A DNA stretch of 64,000 nt from Psilocybe azurescens. Taxonomy: Eukaryota > Basidiomycota > Agaricomycetes > Agaricales > Agrocybaceae. The translations under genes were made by a program, and so were the position numbers. How positions within the stretch are numbered: position 1 is the first letter of the stretch; each line of letters opens with the position of its first letter. The DNA lies in NCBI GenBank assembly GCA_023853785.1, contig JAJIRX010000667.1, forward strand, positions 401,613 to 465,612, given 5' to 3'. Shown piece by piece: positions 48,344-58,770 of the stretch. Below the pieces are notes generated by a model, which worked only from the letters and a program-made list of their open reading frames with translations, searched no databases and had not been told where the DNA came from.

Positions 48344-49226
48344 ATGCTCTCCTTTCCCTTGATCAAACACGTCAAGTCCACTCTCTTTCCCCAAAACACT
48401 CACGAACCTATTTTCCTCACGACAAAAATACCAAAATCCCAAGAAGATCGACAACAAATGCTTGAAGAACTCGAGATAGCATTCATAATGTCTCAAGATG
48501 CGGAGAAACAAGCACACAATGAACTCAAGGCAAGATGCGCAGCAATGGCGCATGACCAAAATCTAGAGTATCAACTGCGGATTTCCCAGCTCAAGGAAAA
48601 ACTTAGACCCGGACTGGCAACAAAGGCTATAAGAAAGGTCAAGTCGCTACACTTCTAGGCAACAAACATCGATATCCAACAATGTCTCATTCCACTGCTC
48701 ATGCCTCATCTGTTCCCCAATCTACTACTACATCGTCTCAACTTTTTAATACTCTCTCCGTCCTACGAACTACTTGAAATCTTGAAAAATGCCGAAAACC
48801 GATACGACGTCGAAGCCCTTTGCCCCTCCTTTATTGAACAAGAACTTGAATTCTTCAACTATTTATCTGGCAAAATCACGAATCATCGAGGCGGACATCG
48901 CAGTCAAACAGGCAAGAGTCCGAGTCCACCACAAAGCCGCCACCGACTCCCTCAAACGTCTTCAACTCAAGGGTTTCGAACAAGCCATCAAACACATGCT
49001 CATCAAACACCGCATGACACCCCCATGGAACAACTCACCTGCAACCACTGCCACCGCCGAGGACCAGGACATACGACAAGATACTGTCCTTTCAAGCGTA
49101 ACAACTCTCCTCACAGAAGCGATTACTTTGATTATGACGACCCCACGGATGACATTGGCATCGCAAACAATACTGGAGAACCCTACGGATACTGAAGACC
49201 ATTCGACTGGGACAGTCGAACCTTAG
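48344..49226 (+). pseudogene. Extra ORF between integrase and 3' LTR, with a zinc-knuckle-like motif
   Basis: Not part of a standard gypsy pol. First a 104-residue frame (48,344-48,658) with a helical, probably coiled-coil segment (DRQQMLEELEIAFIMSQDAE, HDQNLEYQLRISQLKEKL). Then, from about 48,790, a basic helical segment (IIEADIAVKQARVRVHHKAA, LKRLQLKGFEQAIKHMLIK) which after a frame change at a CCCCC run (about 49,021) reads MEQLTCNHCHRRGPGHTTRYC, a CX2CX6HX4C motif, and ends in a Tyr/Asp-rich tail. No signal peptide or transmembrane segment is seen, so it does not look like an envelope protein. Function unknown; nucleic-acid binding is inferred from the motif. Confidence 0.55.
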
Positions 49227-49237
49227 AAGGGGGGTAA

Positions 49238-49742
49238 TGTTATGGACACTTTATTTTCTTTTTGCTTTTCCTTTTTCTTTTCCTTTTCGTATATAAAACC
49301 TTCCTGTCACATGATGGACAACATCATGTGATTGTTATGACAAGTCTTTTCTTTTTCTTTTCCTTTCTCTTTTCTTTTCTTTGTCATTCGTCACATCATT
49401 GATACATCATCGTATGTTCTGATGAACTTTGCTTTCCATCATATCTATGAAACTCCATCATATCTTTGATGGATTTTCACTTCTATCTTTTATGATACAT
49501 CTTTCGATGAACACTTGATCTGTTTCCTCTATTCTTATATACATCTGCTGATGAACATTCAAACTCGTTTCAACTTGCTGTGCGGTTCATTGTATTTATA
49601 CCAGGAAGGATCTACTGTATTCTTTAGCTAGTTCTTGAGAATCTAACCTCCTCTTACTTGACACCGCTTGGAACTCGCTGTTCTTGACTACTTGACTGTC
49701 GGCTTTATCCACGCACGTGAATATAAGCTTGAAGTCGTAACA
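49238..49742 (+). repeat. 3' LTR
   Basis: 505 bp, same ends as the 5' LTR. Differences noticed include GGACTTT/GGATTTT, CATAGTAT/CATTGTAT, GGATCCACT/GGATCTACT and two in CACACACATG/CACGCACGTG. Confidence 0.97.
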
Positions 49743-50530
49743 GTTTGCAATGAGGCAGGAATATGTCCGGAAACATGAGTTATCATTGAGAATAGTGCAT
49801 GCCAGGCCCAGGAATGTTTGCAATGAGGCAGGAATATGTCCGGAAACATGAGTTATCATTGAGAATAGTGCATACTGTGCCTGGAAATTTCTAAAATAGG
49901 GCAGAAATATGTCTGGAAACATGTATTATCATTGACAAAGTGCAGACTAGGCCTAAGAATTTTTGTAATGGGGTGCAAATATGTCCATAAAAGTGCTGGA
50001 CATTGTAAACCAGGTCAGAAACACCAATTATCATTGAGAATAGTGCATGCTGAGCCCAGCAATTTTTGCAATGGAGCAGGAATATGTCTGGAAACATGTA
50101 TTATCATTGACAAAGTGCAGACCAGGCCTAGGAATTTTTTAAATGGGCTGGATATATGCCTGGACATATGCTGGACATGGTAAACTAGGTCAGAAACATG
50201 AATTATCATTGAAAAATGCAGACCACACTTGGGAATATGTCTGGATATATATTGGGTATAGCAAACTGGGTCAGAAATGTGTATTATTATTATTGAAAAC
50301 AATTCAGGCCATGTCTGGGAATTTTTGAAATGGGCTGGAAATATGTCTGAACAGATGACAAACATGGAATTATGAGTTGAGTAGGCATGGAAATGTACAA
50401 AATGGTTTGTAAAATACCCCAGAAACATGGATTATCATTGACAAAAACTCATACTGAGTGTGGCAAGAGGTTAAATAGCCTGTAAACATGTCTGATCAGG
50501 TCAATATGGACTGAGTCTTGAAACGTGTAT
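49743..50530. repeat. Continuation of the tandem/dispersed repeat array
   Basis: Right-hand half of the array interrupted by gypsy. Units here are diverged, some shorter (about 72 bp, lacking the AGAATAGTGCTGGACATT part). Inverted relatives of the distal units are found at 51,380-51,870. Confidence 0.8.
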
Positions 50531-51379
50531 AATTGTCTGTAAACTATTCCAGACATACAGATTATAATTCTAAAAAGCAAAATGGGGTGGAAGTTCTTGT
50601 GCAATTCATTGTAGTATCTGACTGCTATTGCAATTAGTATCAACAACTCATTTTATCTGTGTTAATTAACCTAACTGTAGACATATTGGTCATTTCAGTT
50701 CAAGCTGCAAGCTGCAAGCTGCAGCTGCTTTTACTTTTTCCTGGTTATTCCACTCTTTGTATAATTTCTTTCACAAGTTACAAATGGCAGTAACAATCAG
50801 ACTGTGACTTGCTTGTTTCTCAATCTTCTCTGTAACTTTTATGACCACCATCAGTTTTTGTTTTGAATGCAACCACACTCTTGTTTTCATTAAATACCAG
50901 TATCCAACCAGCAATAATTTTATCAAGTATGCATCCATGTCAATCTGCTTAATAATGTTAACAATCAGCAGAAATGTCTGTCAGTTCTTTTTAGTGCTTG
51001 ACATGAATTTTAGAATCCATGCAATGGGAAGGCAGGCATGACACTAACAAGCAGCACTGCACATGCTTTCTCCTCCACATATGCACATTCACCACCCATA
51101 CTTACAGTTCATTCACACAACTCATTTCACTAACTGACACCTTGCCTGGGGAAAGTATAGAAGGAGAAAAATAATGGGCGATAGAATAGTATGCACTTGC
51201 TAACCAAATTTACACTCTCATGTGCACCTACAACCTGTACCCTTTCAAGCCCTGGCCAGGTGTAGAGACTGTGATAAGACAGAGTACAGAGCAGAGCAGT
51301 TAAAAGGGGAATGAGTGTACAAAAATATCATTGGACTGTGTTCTACATTTCAGCACATGAGCTGAGTCTTCTCATTGAT
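50531..51379. other. Spacer between inverted repeat arms, nothing recognised
   Basis: 850 bp of AT-rich DNA between the two oppositely oriented arms. It contains a short AAGCTGC repeat (about 50,704-50,727). No coding frame with a family signature. Confidence 0.4.
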
Positions 51380-52029
51380 TATACATGTACCAGAACATGA
51401 TTGTGGAATATATTCCATGTTTCTGAACCCAGTCAAAGCAATTTTGCACCAATTATACATGTTTTAAGGCTGAGTCTATATCAACTTAATCAGACATGTT
51501 CACAGGCTATTTAACATCTTGCCATACCCAGTATGAGTCTTTGTCAACGATAATCCATGTTTCTGGGGTATTTTACAAACCATTTTGTACATTTCCATGC
51601 CTACTCAACTCATAATTTCATGTTTGGCATCTGTCAAGACATATTTCCAGCTCATTTAAAGATTCCCAGACATGGTCTGAATTGTTTTCAATGATAATAC
51701 ACATTCCTGACCCAATTCAGCATGTCTAGCACTTGTCTGGACATATTCCTGCCCCATTTCAAAAATTCTTAGGCCTAGTCTGCACTTTGTCAATGATAAT
51801 ACATGTTTCCAGACATATTTCTGCCCTATTTTAGAAATTTCCGGGCACAGTATGCACTATTCTCAATAAGAATTCATGTTTCTGACCCCATTTACCATGT
51901 CTGGCACTTGTTCAGACATCTTCCTGCCCTATTGCAAAAATTCCCAGGCCCAGCATGCACTATTCTCAATGATAATTCATTTTTCTGGACATATTCCTGC
52001 ATCATTGCAAACATTTCTGGGCCTGGCTT
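51380..52029. repeat. Inverted arm of the repeat array
   Basis: Reverse-complement relatives of 49,743-50,530, for example GACATGTTCACAGGCTATTT against AAATAGCCTGTAAACATGTC, and GTATTTTACAAACCATTTTG against CAAAATGGTTTGTAAAATAC. The arm is cut at 52,029 by the KDZ element and resumes at 63,422. Confidence 0.8.
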
Positions 52030-52622
52030 CACCTGTAGTGGTTAAGGCCATGTATGAAGTACCGGCAGTTGCCCAAATCGTGTTATATATCCACACTGGC
52101 AGTATCCCAACTGCCTGAATTCATGCATGAGCGGGGTTTGGCACTGCATTGGGTGGGTGCAGAAATATATATATAAACAAACTGTATTTCTGCTCTGCGA
52201 GGGCGAAAAATGGGTTTGTGACAGGCTCTTTGGCGTTTTGGGCGTGCTAAAATGACCATTGTGTTCTATTAATAAATTACACCCCATTGCCCCCATTTGC
52301 GCTGGATATCGCAGGCATTGCAGGGTGGATTGCAATGGGAATCTTTGGATGACATTTAAAAATAGACGTGTCTGTGTCATTATTAGATTGATTGCGTTCG
52401 GGTGTGATAATACGATGACTTCATATTGCTGACATTTTGATGGATCACTGATTGAGCTCTAAAATTGGCAAATCTTACAAATAATTTGATGGACTGTTGA
52501 GAGAGCTCTAGGCTTAATAACGTGACTTCGTATTACAAACATTTTGACAGCTGATTGGGCTCTAAAATTCCACATCTTACTAATATATTGATGGACCGTA
52601 GTCAGAGCTCTAGGCCTAACAT
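52030..52622. repeat. Left TIR of the KDZ element
   Basis: Clear inverted match to 62,843-63,421 from CATGTATGAAG (52,049) inward to GAGCTCTAGGCCT (about 52,615). The inner part holds two tandem units of about 105-115 bp, each with GAGCTCTAAAATT or GGGCTCTAAAATT and ending GAGCTCTAGGC. Confidence 0.92.
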
Positions 52623-52748
52623 CATCATGATTGGTTGTCGAAAGCTTGGGTAATTCATTTACATATTGCCAACCAAAAGTGTAGTAAAAGTAGAAAATGT
52701 ATACAGTGGTATAGAAATATGATACAGTACAAACCCTCCACCTAAAAA

Positions 52749-55700
52749 TCAGATATCGTCCTCAAGATCATCAACATCCATCACCTCGTCGTCGTCATCG
52801 TCTTCAGGCTCGTTATCATCATTTTCATCATTCTCATCATCTTGGTCATCATTGTTGCTATTATGGGTCATGTCTTGAAGAGGAGCCTTCCACAAGTCTC
52901 GGAAATGATTAGCGAGAGACTCCTGAACACCGGCCTGTGACAGAGCATATGAAGAAATCCCTTCCAACAAATCCTTTGACTCGGTGACAGCCCTGGAACG
53001 CTGTCGGTTGCGCCACCATTTTGCCTTCCAATCTAGAAAGGCAAGTGTTCGTCTCATCTCCTCCTTGAGGAGCATGACCTCCTCCTTCGCTCGATTAGCT
53101 CTTGCACGACTTTTCACCCATTCCACTCGTAGAATATCAGCGCGATCATCGTCCGAGGCGGTAGCACTTGTGGCAGTGGTCCAAATCCATGAGAGTGTTT
53201 GCTGAGTTTTGCCTGTGCCATCTCCTCTGGTCCTGACTTCGTTGAATAGCTCCAGCTCTCCCTCCTCCTGCCTCACACCATCCGGCTGGGCCTTGGCCGT
53301 CCTCATACGTTCCACGCTGTCCAACTCAGATATGTAGTCAATTTGGGTCTTGGTACCCTCTGATGTCACTGTCTTCCAGTTTCTTCAACAGCACCTCCCA
53401 GTCCCCTGGCCCCACCAAAGCCAGTTGGGCGATACGTGCAGCACAATACTTTGCTGCGGCAAACCTGGCTCGTTCATGAACACAATCGATTACGGAGGTC
53501 GAACGAAGGCCATCCCGCTGACCACGGATGTTCTTATTTTTGAATTGGATCATTCTGGTTTTGACCTTAAGGATTTGGCAAATTGAATTTAGAGAGTCGA
53601 CCATCTGGGCATGACGCAGCCGACTCTCAATATCCCCCAATCCAGCCCTAGATATATGAGACCGATGAGGTTCTGGAATGGCAGAAGGTAGCCAAAGTAC
53701 GGTATCTTTGGAGTTCATTGAAGTCGATGGGGCGAGGGATGGTCGGTTTGGTATTGCAGAATACCAGGAATGTAGATGGGGAGAAGTTGTTCCCAGGCAC
53801 GGATGCGTGTCACGAGTACATTTTGCTGCTCTGTCAAAGAGCCTGCCTGTCGGATAGTTGAATGTGCCTTGGCGGTTTTAGCCAGACGACGGATACATCG
53901 TCTTTCAAAAATAAAACTACGTTAGTTGAGTGACAGAAATACAATAAGATACCAATACTCACTGAGCCTCTTCAAGCTCAAGGCCTAGCCCAATGAACAT
54001 TGAAGTGGTTGTTGCATGGGGAAGGTGTTCCCTTGAGCAATGTACTCTGCTTTGCCTTTGGCCAATTCCTTCTGAACTTGAGCCTCTGTCATAGCTAAGA
54101 GATAGTTAGCATCACTGGGAAATGCATTTACTAACATCTGCTTACTGTTTTCTGGCATATGGTATGGGTTTTTCTTGTTCTTCGGAAACCCATCATCCTC
54201 CCATTCTGGACACATATCCTCCCACTTCTTCAACAGATCGTTGTCCAGCGAGATTGACAGGCCATGATGGCCTTCAGTTTGAACATTGCGCTTGGCAATG
54301 GCATTTTTGTACCTTCATAGCAAGGACTTTCCCAACGATGTGTACTTCATCCAATTCCAAAATCCAAAGTGATCGTCCAGCATATCCTGTCGAGAGCTGG
54401 GCCCCTGAGTCTTGGTTGCATTTGAAAGAGTGTTGTGATTTGACCATACACGTTCTGGGCACTTGCAGTCAGAGAGTCCAACACCGGGGATATAATTTAA
54501 AGAATAAACCTGATGGTTGGCCTGCGTATGCATTGGTTCATGAAGTTTAGGAATTGCGGGAACCAGGGTTGTTGTCGCAGCTAGTTTGAGGCTTTCAGGC
54601 CAGTCATTCTCCATCCTTTTGAATAGGTTGATGAACTATTGGCAGGCAATATTGTAGTTTATCAGAATGAGGTGAACCGCTATCATCTGAAGGATCAAAG
54701 CAAAGATATAGTCCATATTGGCGTACCTGCAGAAAACGTCAACGATGAATCAGGATTTCAGAAAGTAGAGTACTCACCGCTCTCCTTTTTGTAGGTTTCC
54801 TACCCCATACTGGCAGGATCATCTCCGATCTCCAACATACCGCAGCTCCAACCCCCTGTGTATTGTAAACCAATCGAAAATTTAGTGTTTGCCTTTGCCA
54901 GGGCCTGGAATCCAACGCAAGTGCTAATCTGGAGGATCGTTAGACAAGAAAACAAAATATAACAAAACGGAGCATACATCTTCATCGTTTGCTCGGCTCA
55001 AAACATAATTTTGTATGGCTCTCGAGGAACCATATACAGCCCATCCAGTTCGAGTCCAGGATTTTTTTTTTTTTTCTTGTCAATTTATGTCTAGAGGGCT
55101 TGGCCCTAAGCAGACCTAACTAATACAATCGTAGCTATCAGGACACTGTGCCCGACTCCATTCCCATATGAGTCCAGGATCTTACGAGTAGTTAGACATG
55201 AGTTGATTCTTCAACCAAAAGTTGGCATCCATGCAAATGATCATCATATAGAGAAACCTAGAATATAGTTAGATAGGACTCGTCGAAGTCATATTTGACA
55301 ACTCACTTCATTCCCTTAGGAACCTTCTCCCAATCAGTTGGCAAGTTAATGCCAGGATGTGGACACAAAGGGCATACGATTGCCAATTCTCCAGCTGATG
55401 TCCCCGCAGCGCCAGTGATATCGTGTGCTCGCCCTGCCCACTTGAGCTTCTGTAAGTGTTGCCACTGCAGTATCATCCAAAAGAGCACCTGGTATTGTGA
55501 TTTTGGGGGGTTAATGCCTAGGTTTGTGGTTGATTTTTGAGACAGCGGTAGAAATCGTATGTTGATGCTTTTGTAGTAAGTGCGAGTTTGTGGAGGTGGT
55601 GGAGGACTTCAAATGTTGCACACGTCTGTACTGAAAACTGAGATGCTGGGTAAAGCCTTGACGAAGGAGCTGGAGATGGTGGGGAATTTCACAGGGGCAA

Positions 55701-56420
55701 CCACAATAAAATATGTTCACAGAGTGTATGCCATTCATATGAAGCACCAACATATTCGAATGACATGGAATGGGATTTTGCAGTAGCCGGAAGAGTGATT
55801 GAGCTGGAGCCGAAGTCCCAGAGTCTTGAGCGACACCTCAATGAACTGCGTTCCAGTCCATTTCTTGTTTGAACATTAGCAAGAGCAGAATTGTCAAACT
55901 AGAAAAAATATCGCACCTCAATATGATGGAATGGGTGCAGTCGGTGTCTCTTCACGCAAAACACTCGGCACGTAAGGTCAGGAGAGATGCACTCTCTGCA
56001 CCTATATTCTGGAGGGCCAGGATCTTCAACGGAATGCGCAATGCAATCCGGACAGTGCTGTGCATGTCGAAAGTCCCCCTTCCTTCCAGCGAAGAATCTT
56101 GTCGAGGTATCCCTGCCGATGTGTTTCTTTCCATACTACATGGGGACGTCTCTACATACATTAGCTAGTAGTCAGCAGCGGTCGAATTAAAAGCAGACAA
56201 ATACTGACTGAAACAACACTCTTTTTCTTTTTTTGTTTCGGCAGCTATTTGAGGCGGGGGCCATTCCTCCATCACCTCAGCCTCGACTGTTTTGTTGTAC
56301 CACTCTTCATCTGCGTTTAGGGCAAAGTTCTTGTCATCAGGAGGGGACCACGAAGTTACTTGCTCCCAAGCCCGGCTACACGTTCGGGGGGAATGATCTA
56401 TGCATGCTGCTTGTGTTGTT
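52749..56420 (-). pseudogene. KDZ-family transposase, decayed
   Basis: Reading the minus strand from about 56,420: RPHVVWKETHRQGYLDKILR, a CxC2-type cysteine cluster (HCPDCIAHS, YRCRECISPDLTC, CVKRHRLHPFHHIE), VLFWMILQWQHLQKLKWAGR, CPLCPHPGINLPTDW, the first catalytic-type motif DANFWLKNQLMSN, VGFQALAKANTKFS, a C-terminal core LHEPMHTQANHQVYSLNYIP, GPSSRQDMLDDHFGFWNW, ending with a coiled-coil helix (RVEWVKSRARANRAKEEVML) and an acidic tail (ending VDDLEDDI at 52,749). These are in the order I know from KDZ transposases of mushrooms. Several stops (for example in the segment before the DPGL motif) and a 107-bp retroposon insertion inactivate it. Confidence 0.88.
55063..55169 (-). mobile_element. 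Short retroposon (SINE-like) inside the KDZ transposase
   Basis: 107 bp starting with a T run (an A tail on the minus strand) and flanked by the 11-bp direct repeat GAGTCCAGGAT (55,052-55,062 and 55,170-55,180). Removing it restores the transposase segment DPGL followed by DGLYMVPREPYK, so it landed in coding sequence. Tail and target duplication are hallmarks of LINE-mobilised RNA. I do not recognise the source RNA; the body contains GCTTAGGGCCAAGCCCTC. Confidence 0.82.
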
Positions 56421-56814
56421 CCACCAACATTTCACAAAGTGCCCTCGCTAGAGTGGATAATATCAAAATCGTTGAGTATCTGCACAGAGTCATGGTATGC
56501 ACCAACCTGGCGAGCAGTAATCCGTCAGTGTTTTTGGAGAACATCTAAGCGAATATGAATCGAAGATCAATGAAGACTTTAAGAAAACCAGACTCAGTAT
56601 ACTCGACGAAAAACAAATCACGTGATTGCATCAACGGTCATTTAACGGTTCTGATTGGTCTTCTTGACCTCCATCCATATTTCAAACTTGCCCCTAAACC
56701 CCTGTTGAAAAGGTCTATCTCTATTTTTTGCTCTCTTTGTTCCACTTTCCTTGGTACATTACAAATCCCCTAACCCACACACCCGCACAACTAGCTGACG
56801 ATGTACTCGAACTA

Positions 56815-57345
56815 GATTATGATTGTGTTCACTGTACACCCCGTTCCTTTTTATTCAGTCACTCAGCCCTGACTCTGCATATCGGTAGTGCTCACGTTCC
56901 TCGTCCATCTGTAAGTCCCATCTCCTTCTATTCTACCATCCTTCCACAAAGCAGCGTCACTGACATTGCCAAACACCCTTCCCTCCAGAATTGTCTTCCA
57001 CTCCCAAACATCCGTCCCTCCAGAATCTTCTTTCACTGTAAGCTCCCTGTATCCCAATTGTCATCTGCTGAAACCTCCATCTGTCCAGATTCTTCTCTCG
57101 CACATCCTTCCAATGCCAATTGTTGTCCACTGAAACCTCCTTCCCTCCAGATTCTTCTCTCGCACATCCCTCATCTTCAAATGTAAGCTCCCTGTATCCC
57201 AATCATCATCTGCTAAAATCTCCTTCCCTCCAGATTCTTCTCTCTCATATCCCTCCAATGCCAATCGTTGTCCTCTGAAACCTTCTTCCCTCCTGATTCT
57301 TCTCTTGCACATTCCTCCGTTGCCAATCGTCGTCCACATTGTCAA
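56815..57345. repeat. Minisatellite inside the KDZ element
   Basis: From about 56,930 to 57,345 a CT-rich unit of roughly 60 bp recurs, with recurring words CCTCCAGATTCTTCTCTC, TCCAATGCCAAT and CTCCCTGTATCCCAAT. Open frames across it on both strands are repetitive and not genes. Just upstream (56,815-56,905) is a stretch reading CVHCTPRSFLFSHSALTLHI, which resembles a C2H2 finger but stands alone. Confidence 0.7.
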
Positions 57346-58319
57346 TCCATGTTGAGTATCCATGTTGAGTAGAATCGAACCACCAATTGAACTAATGCTG
57401 ACCTCTCCTCTCTTCCAAACAGACTTTTCTACCTACCCCTTCATCACATCAGGCCTGATACTCACCTATTTCATTTCACCAGGATCTAGATACATTGCCT
57501 CAAACTCTTTGTCAAGCTGTATATGGTACGCACATTTGCTTACCCTCATTCACCTCCACATTTACTTAACGTAATTCACCCCCTCACCCCTTACACAGCC
57601 GGTGGGCTCTTTCTATGGGTGGCCCACGACTGCAAGACAAAGGACAAGTACCTCAAAACTCTTCTGCCAGAGGACTTAGAGTCATATACACAGTTAGAGG
57701 CTTTAAGATGGAAAGAAGGTCTGAAATACTGCTAGTTGTCCAAAATATGAATTAGTTAATGGTGGTATACATTATATATTATTTTCATCTTGAAGCACCC
57801 TCAGTACACCTTCAAAACGAATGTTTTAGTTTTCGAAAGTGCTGATTCTGGGTAAAATGCTGATTCTGGAAAAACCCTTGAACAAAGAATTGTTCATTAC
57901 TGACGAAGTATTGGTCTCTGAATGAAAATAATTATATGTACAGCTACCTATAGCATACCCATTCATATACACATAAAAATTTAGGCAGCGATGCATGACA
58001 GAGTTGTGTAAACTCTTGAGCACTCTGAGACACGTTTCTAGATGCTATATGAAACTCAGTTGTGCCTTCGGCTCAAAACCATGTTAAAGTCATATCTGAT
58101 ATCTCGCTTTTTTGGTCCTCAATGCCATGTATTAAACAAAAATTGTGTATAAAGAGCTTTTATGAGCTTTATCTATCACCAGGTGCTCAGTCTCAAGTGT
58201 CGAGAGCCACCAAAAGTATAGGATTTTGGTGCGAGTCCATTTCGGGAAGCATCTATTTTTAGAATTGATAACAGCCACAAATTTTGCCGTTCGTTGTTCC
58301 TCACCGTTTCCTAGCTCTC
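57346..58319. other. KDZ interior, no gene recognised
   Basis: One 70-residue plus frame ends at 57,735 (PEDLESYTQLEALRWKEGLK) without a recognised family. The rest is AT-rich. Confidence 0.35.
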
Positions 58320-58770
58320 ATGCCTGCACCGATCGATGAAGAACAACGTCAAAACAACCTTAAAATAAAGAGGGAATATCGACGCAAGTAAGTACTCCAG
58401 CTTGTCTCTTAGTATAGCCAGGACATTCAATATTACTGCAGAAACATATTGAGAGTAAGAGCTAATGATTGCTTACAAAAAGAATCAAGAGGTATGTTAA
58501 ACATCGAATCAGTGTAGCTGCAAGAAACTAATGCTGATTTATTCCAGGAAAAGATCATCCCCTGAAGAACTTAGCCTGGAGAAAGAACAGCATAGGCAGG
58601 CTCAAGCATGCTACCGGGAGAAAAACAGGCTGCGGCTTAATTTTTGTTCCAGGCGCTATCGGTATGTTTTCATTTGAACCTATTATGGATTCCATTGCTT
58701 ACCATTACTTGTATAGACTAGAAAAAAGCACGCACAACAACTGGAACAAGACGAGGAGGAATACCAATGA
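58320..58770 (+). pseudogene. Small basic protein with duplicated YRxKN-type motif, mobile-element associated
   Basis: ATG at 58,320: MPAPIDEEQRQNNLKIKREY then, across a GT-AG intron, RRKNILRVRANDCLQKESR; after a second intron RSSPEELSLEKEQ, QACYREKNRLRLNF. The repeated (K/R)xYRxKN...R basic helix is a pattern I recall from multicopy mushroom proteins in transposon-rich regions, probably a DNA-binding basic segment. The second and third exons do not join in frame, so this copy is probably broken. Plus strand, opposite to the transposase. Confidence 0.45.

Larger units (their letters stand above)
42992..49742 (+). mobile_element. Ty3/gypsy chromovirus-type LTR retrotransposon
   Basis: Two 505-bp LTRs (TG...CA), a perfect 5-bp duplication GTTTG at 42,987-42,991 and 49,743-49,747, and a polypurine tract AGAAGGGGGG just before the 3' LTR. 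Internal order is gag (zinc knuckle), protease, reverse transcriptase, RNase H, integrase, chromodomain, then an extra ORF. The LTRs differ at about five positions (near 1%), so the insertion is young, although the coding frames carry several frameshifts and at least two in-frame stops. I did not identify the primer-binding tRNA. Confidence 0.97.

Noticed and set aside
48344..49226. Envelope gene of the gypsy element
   Set aside because: No signal peptide, membrane span or fusion-type segment; the zinc-knuckle-like motif points to nucleic-acid binding.
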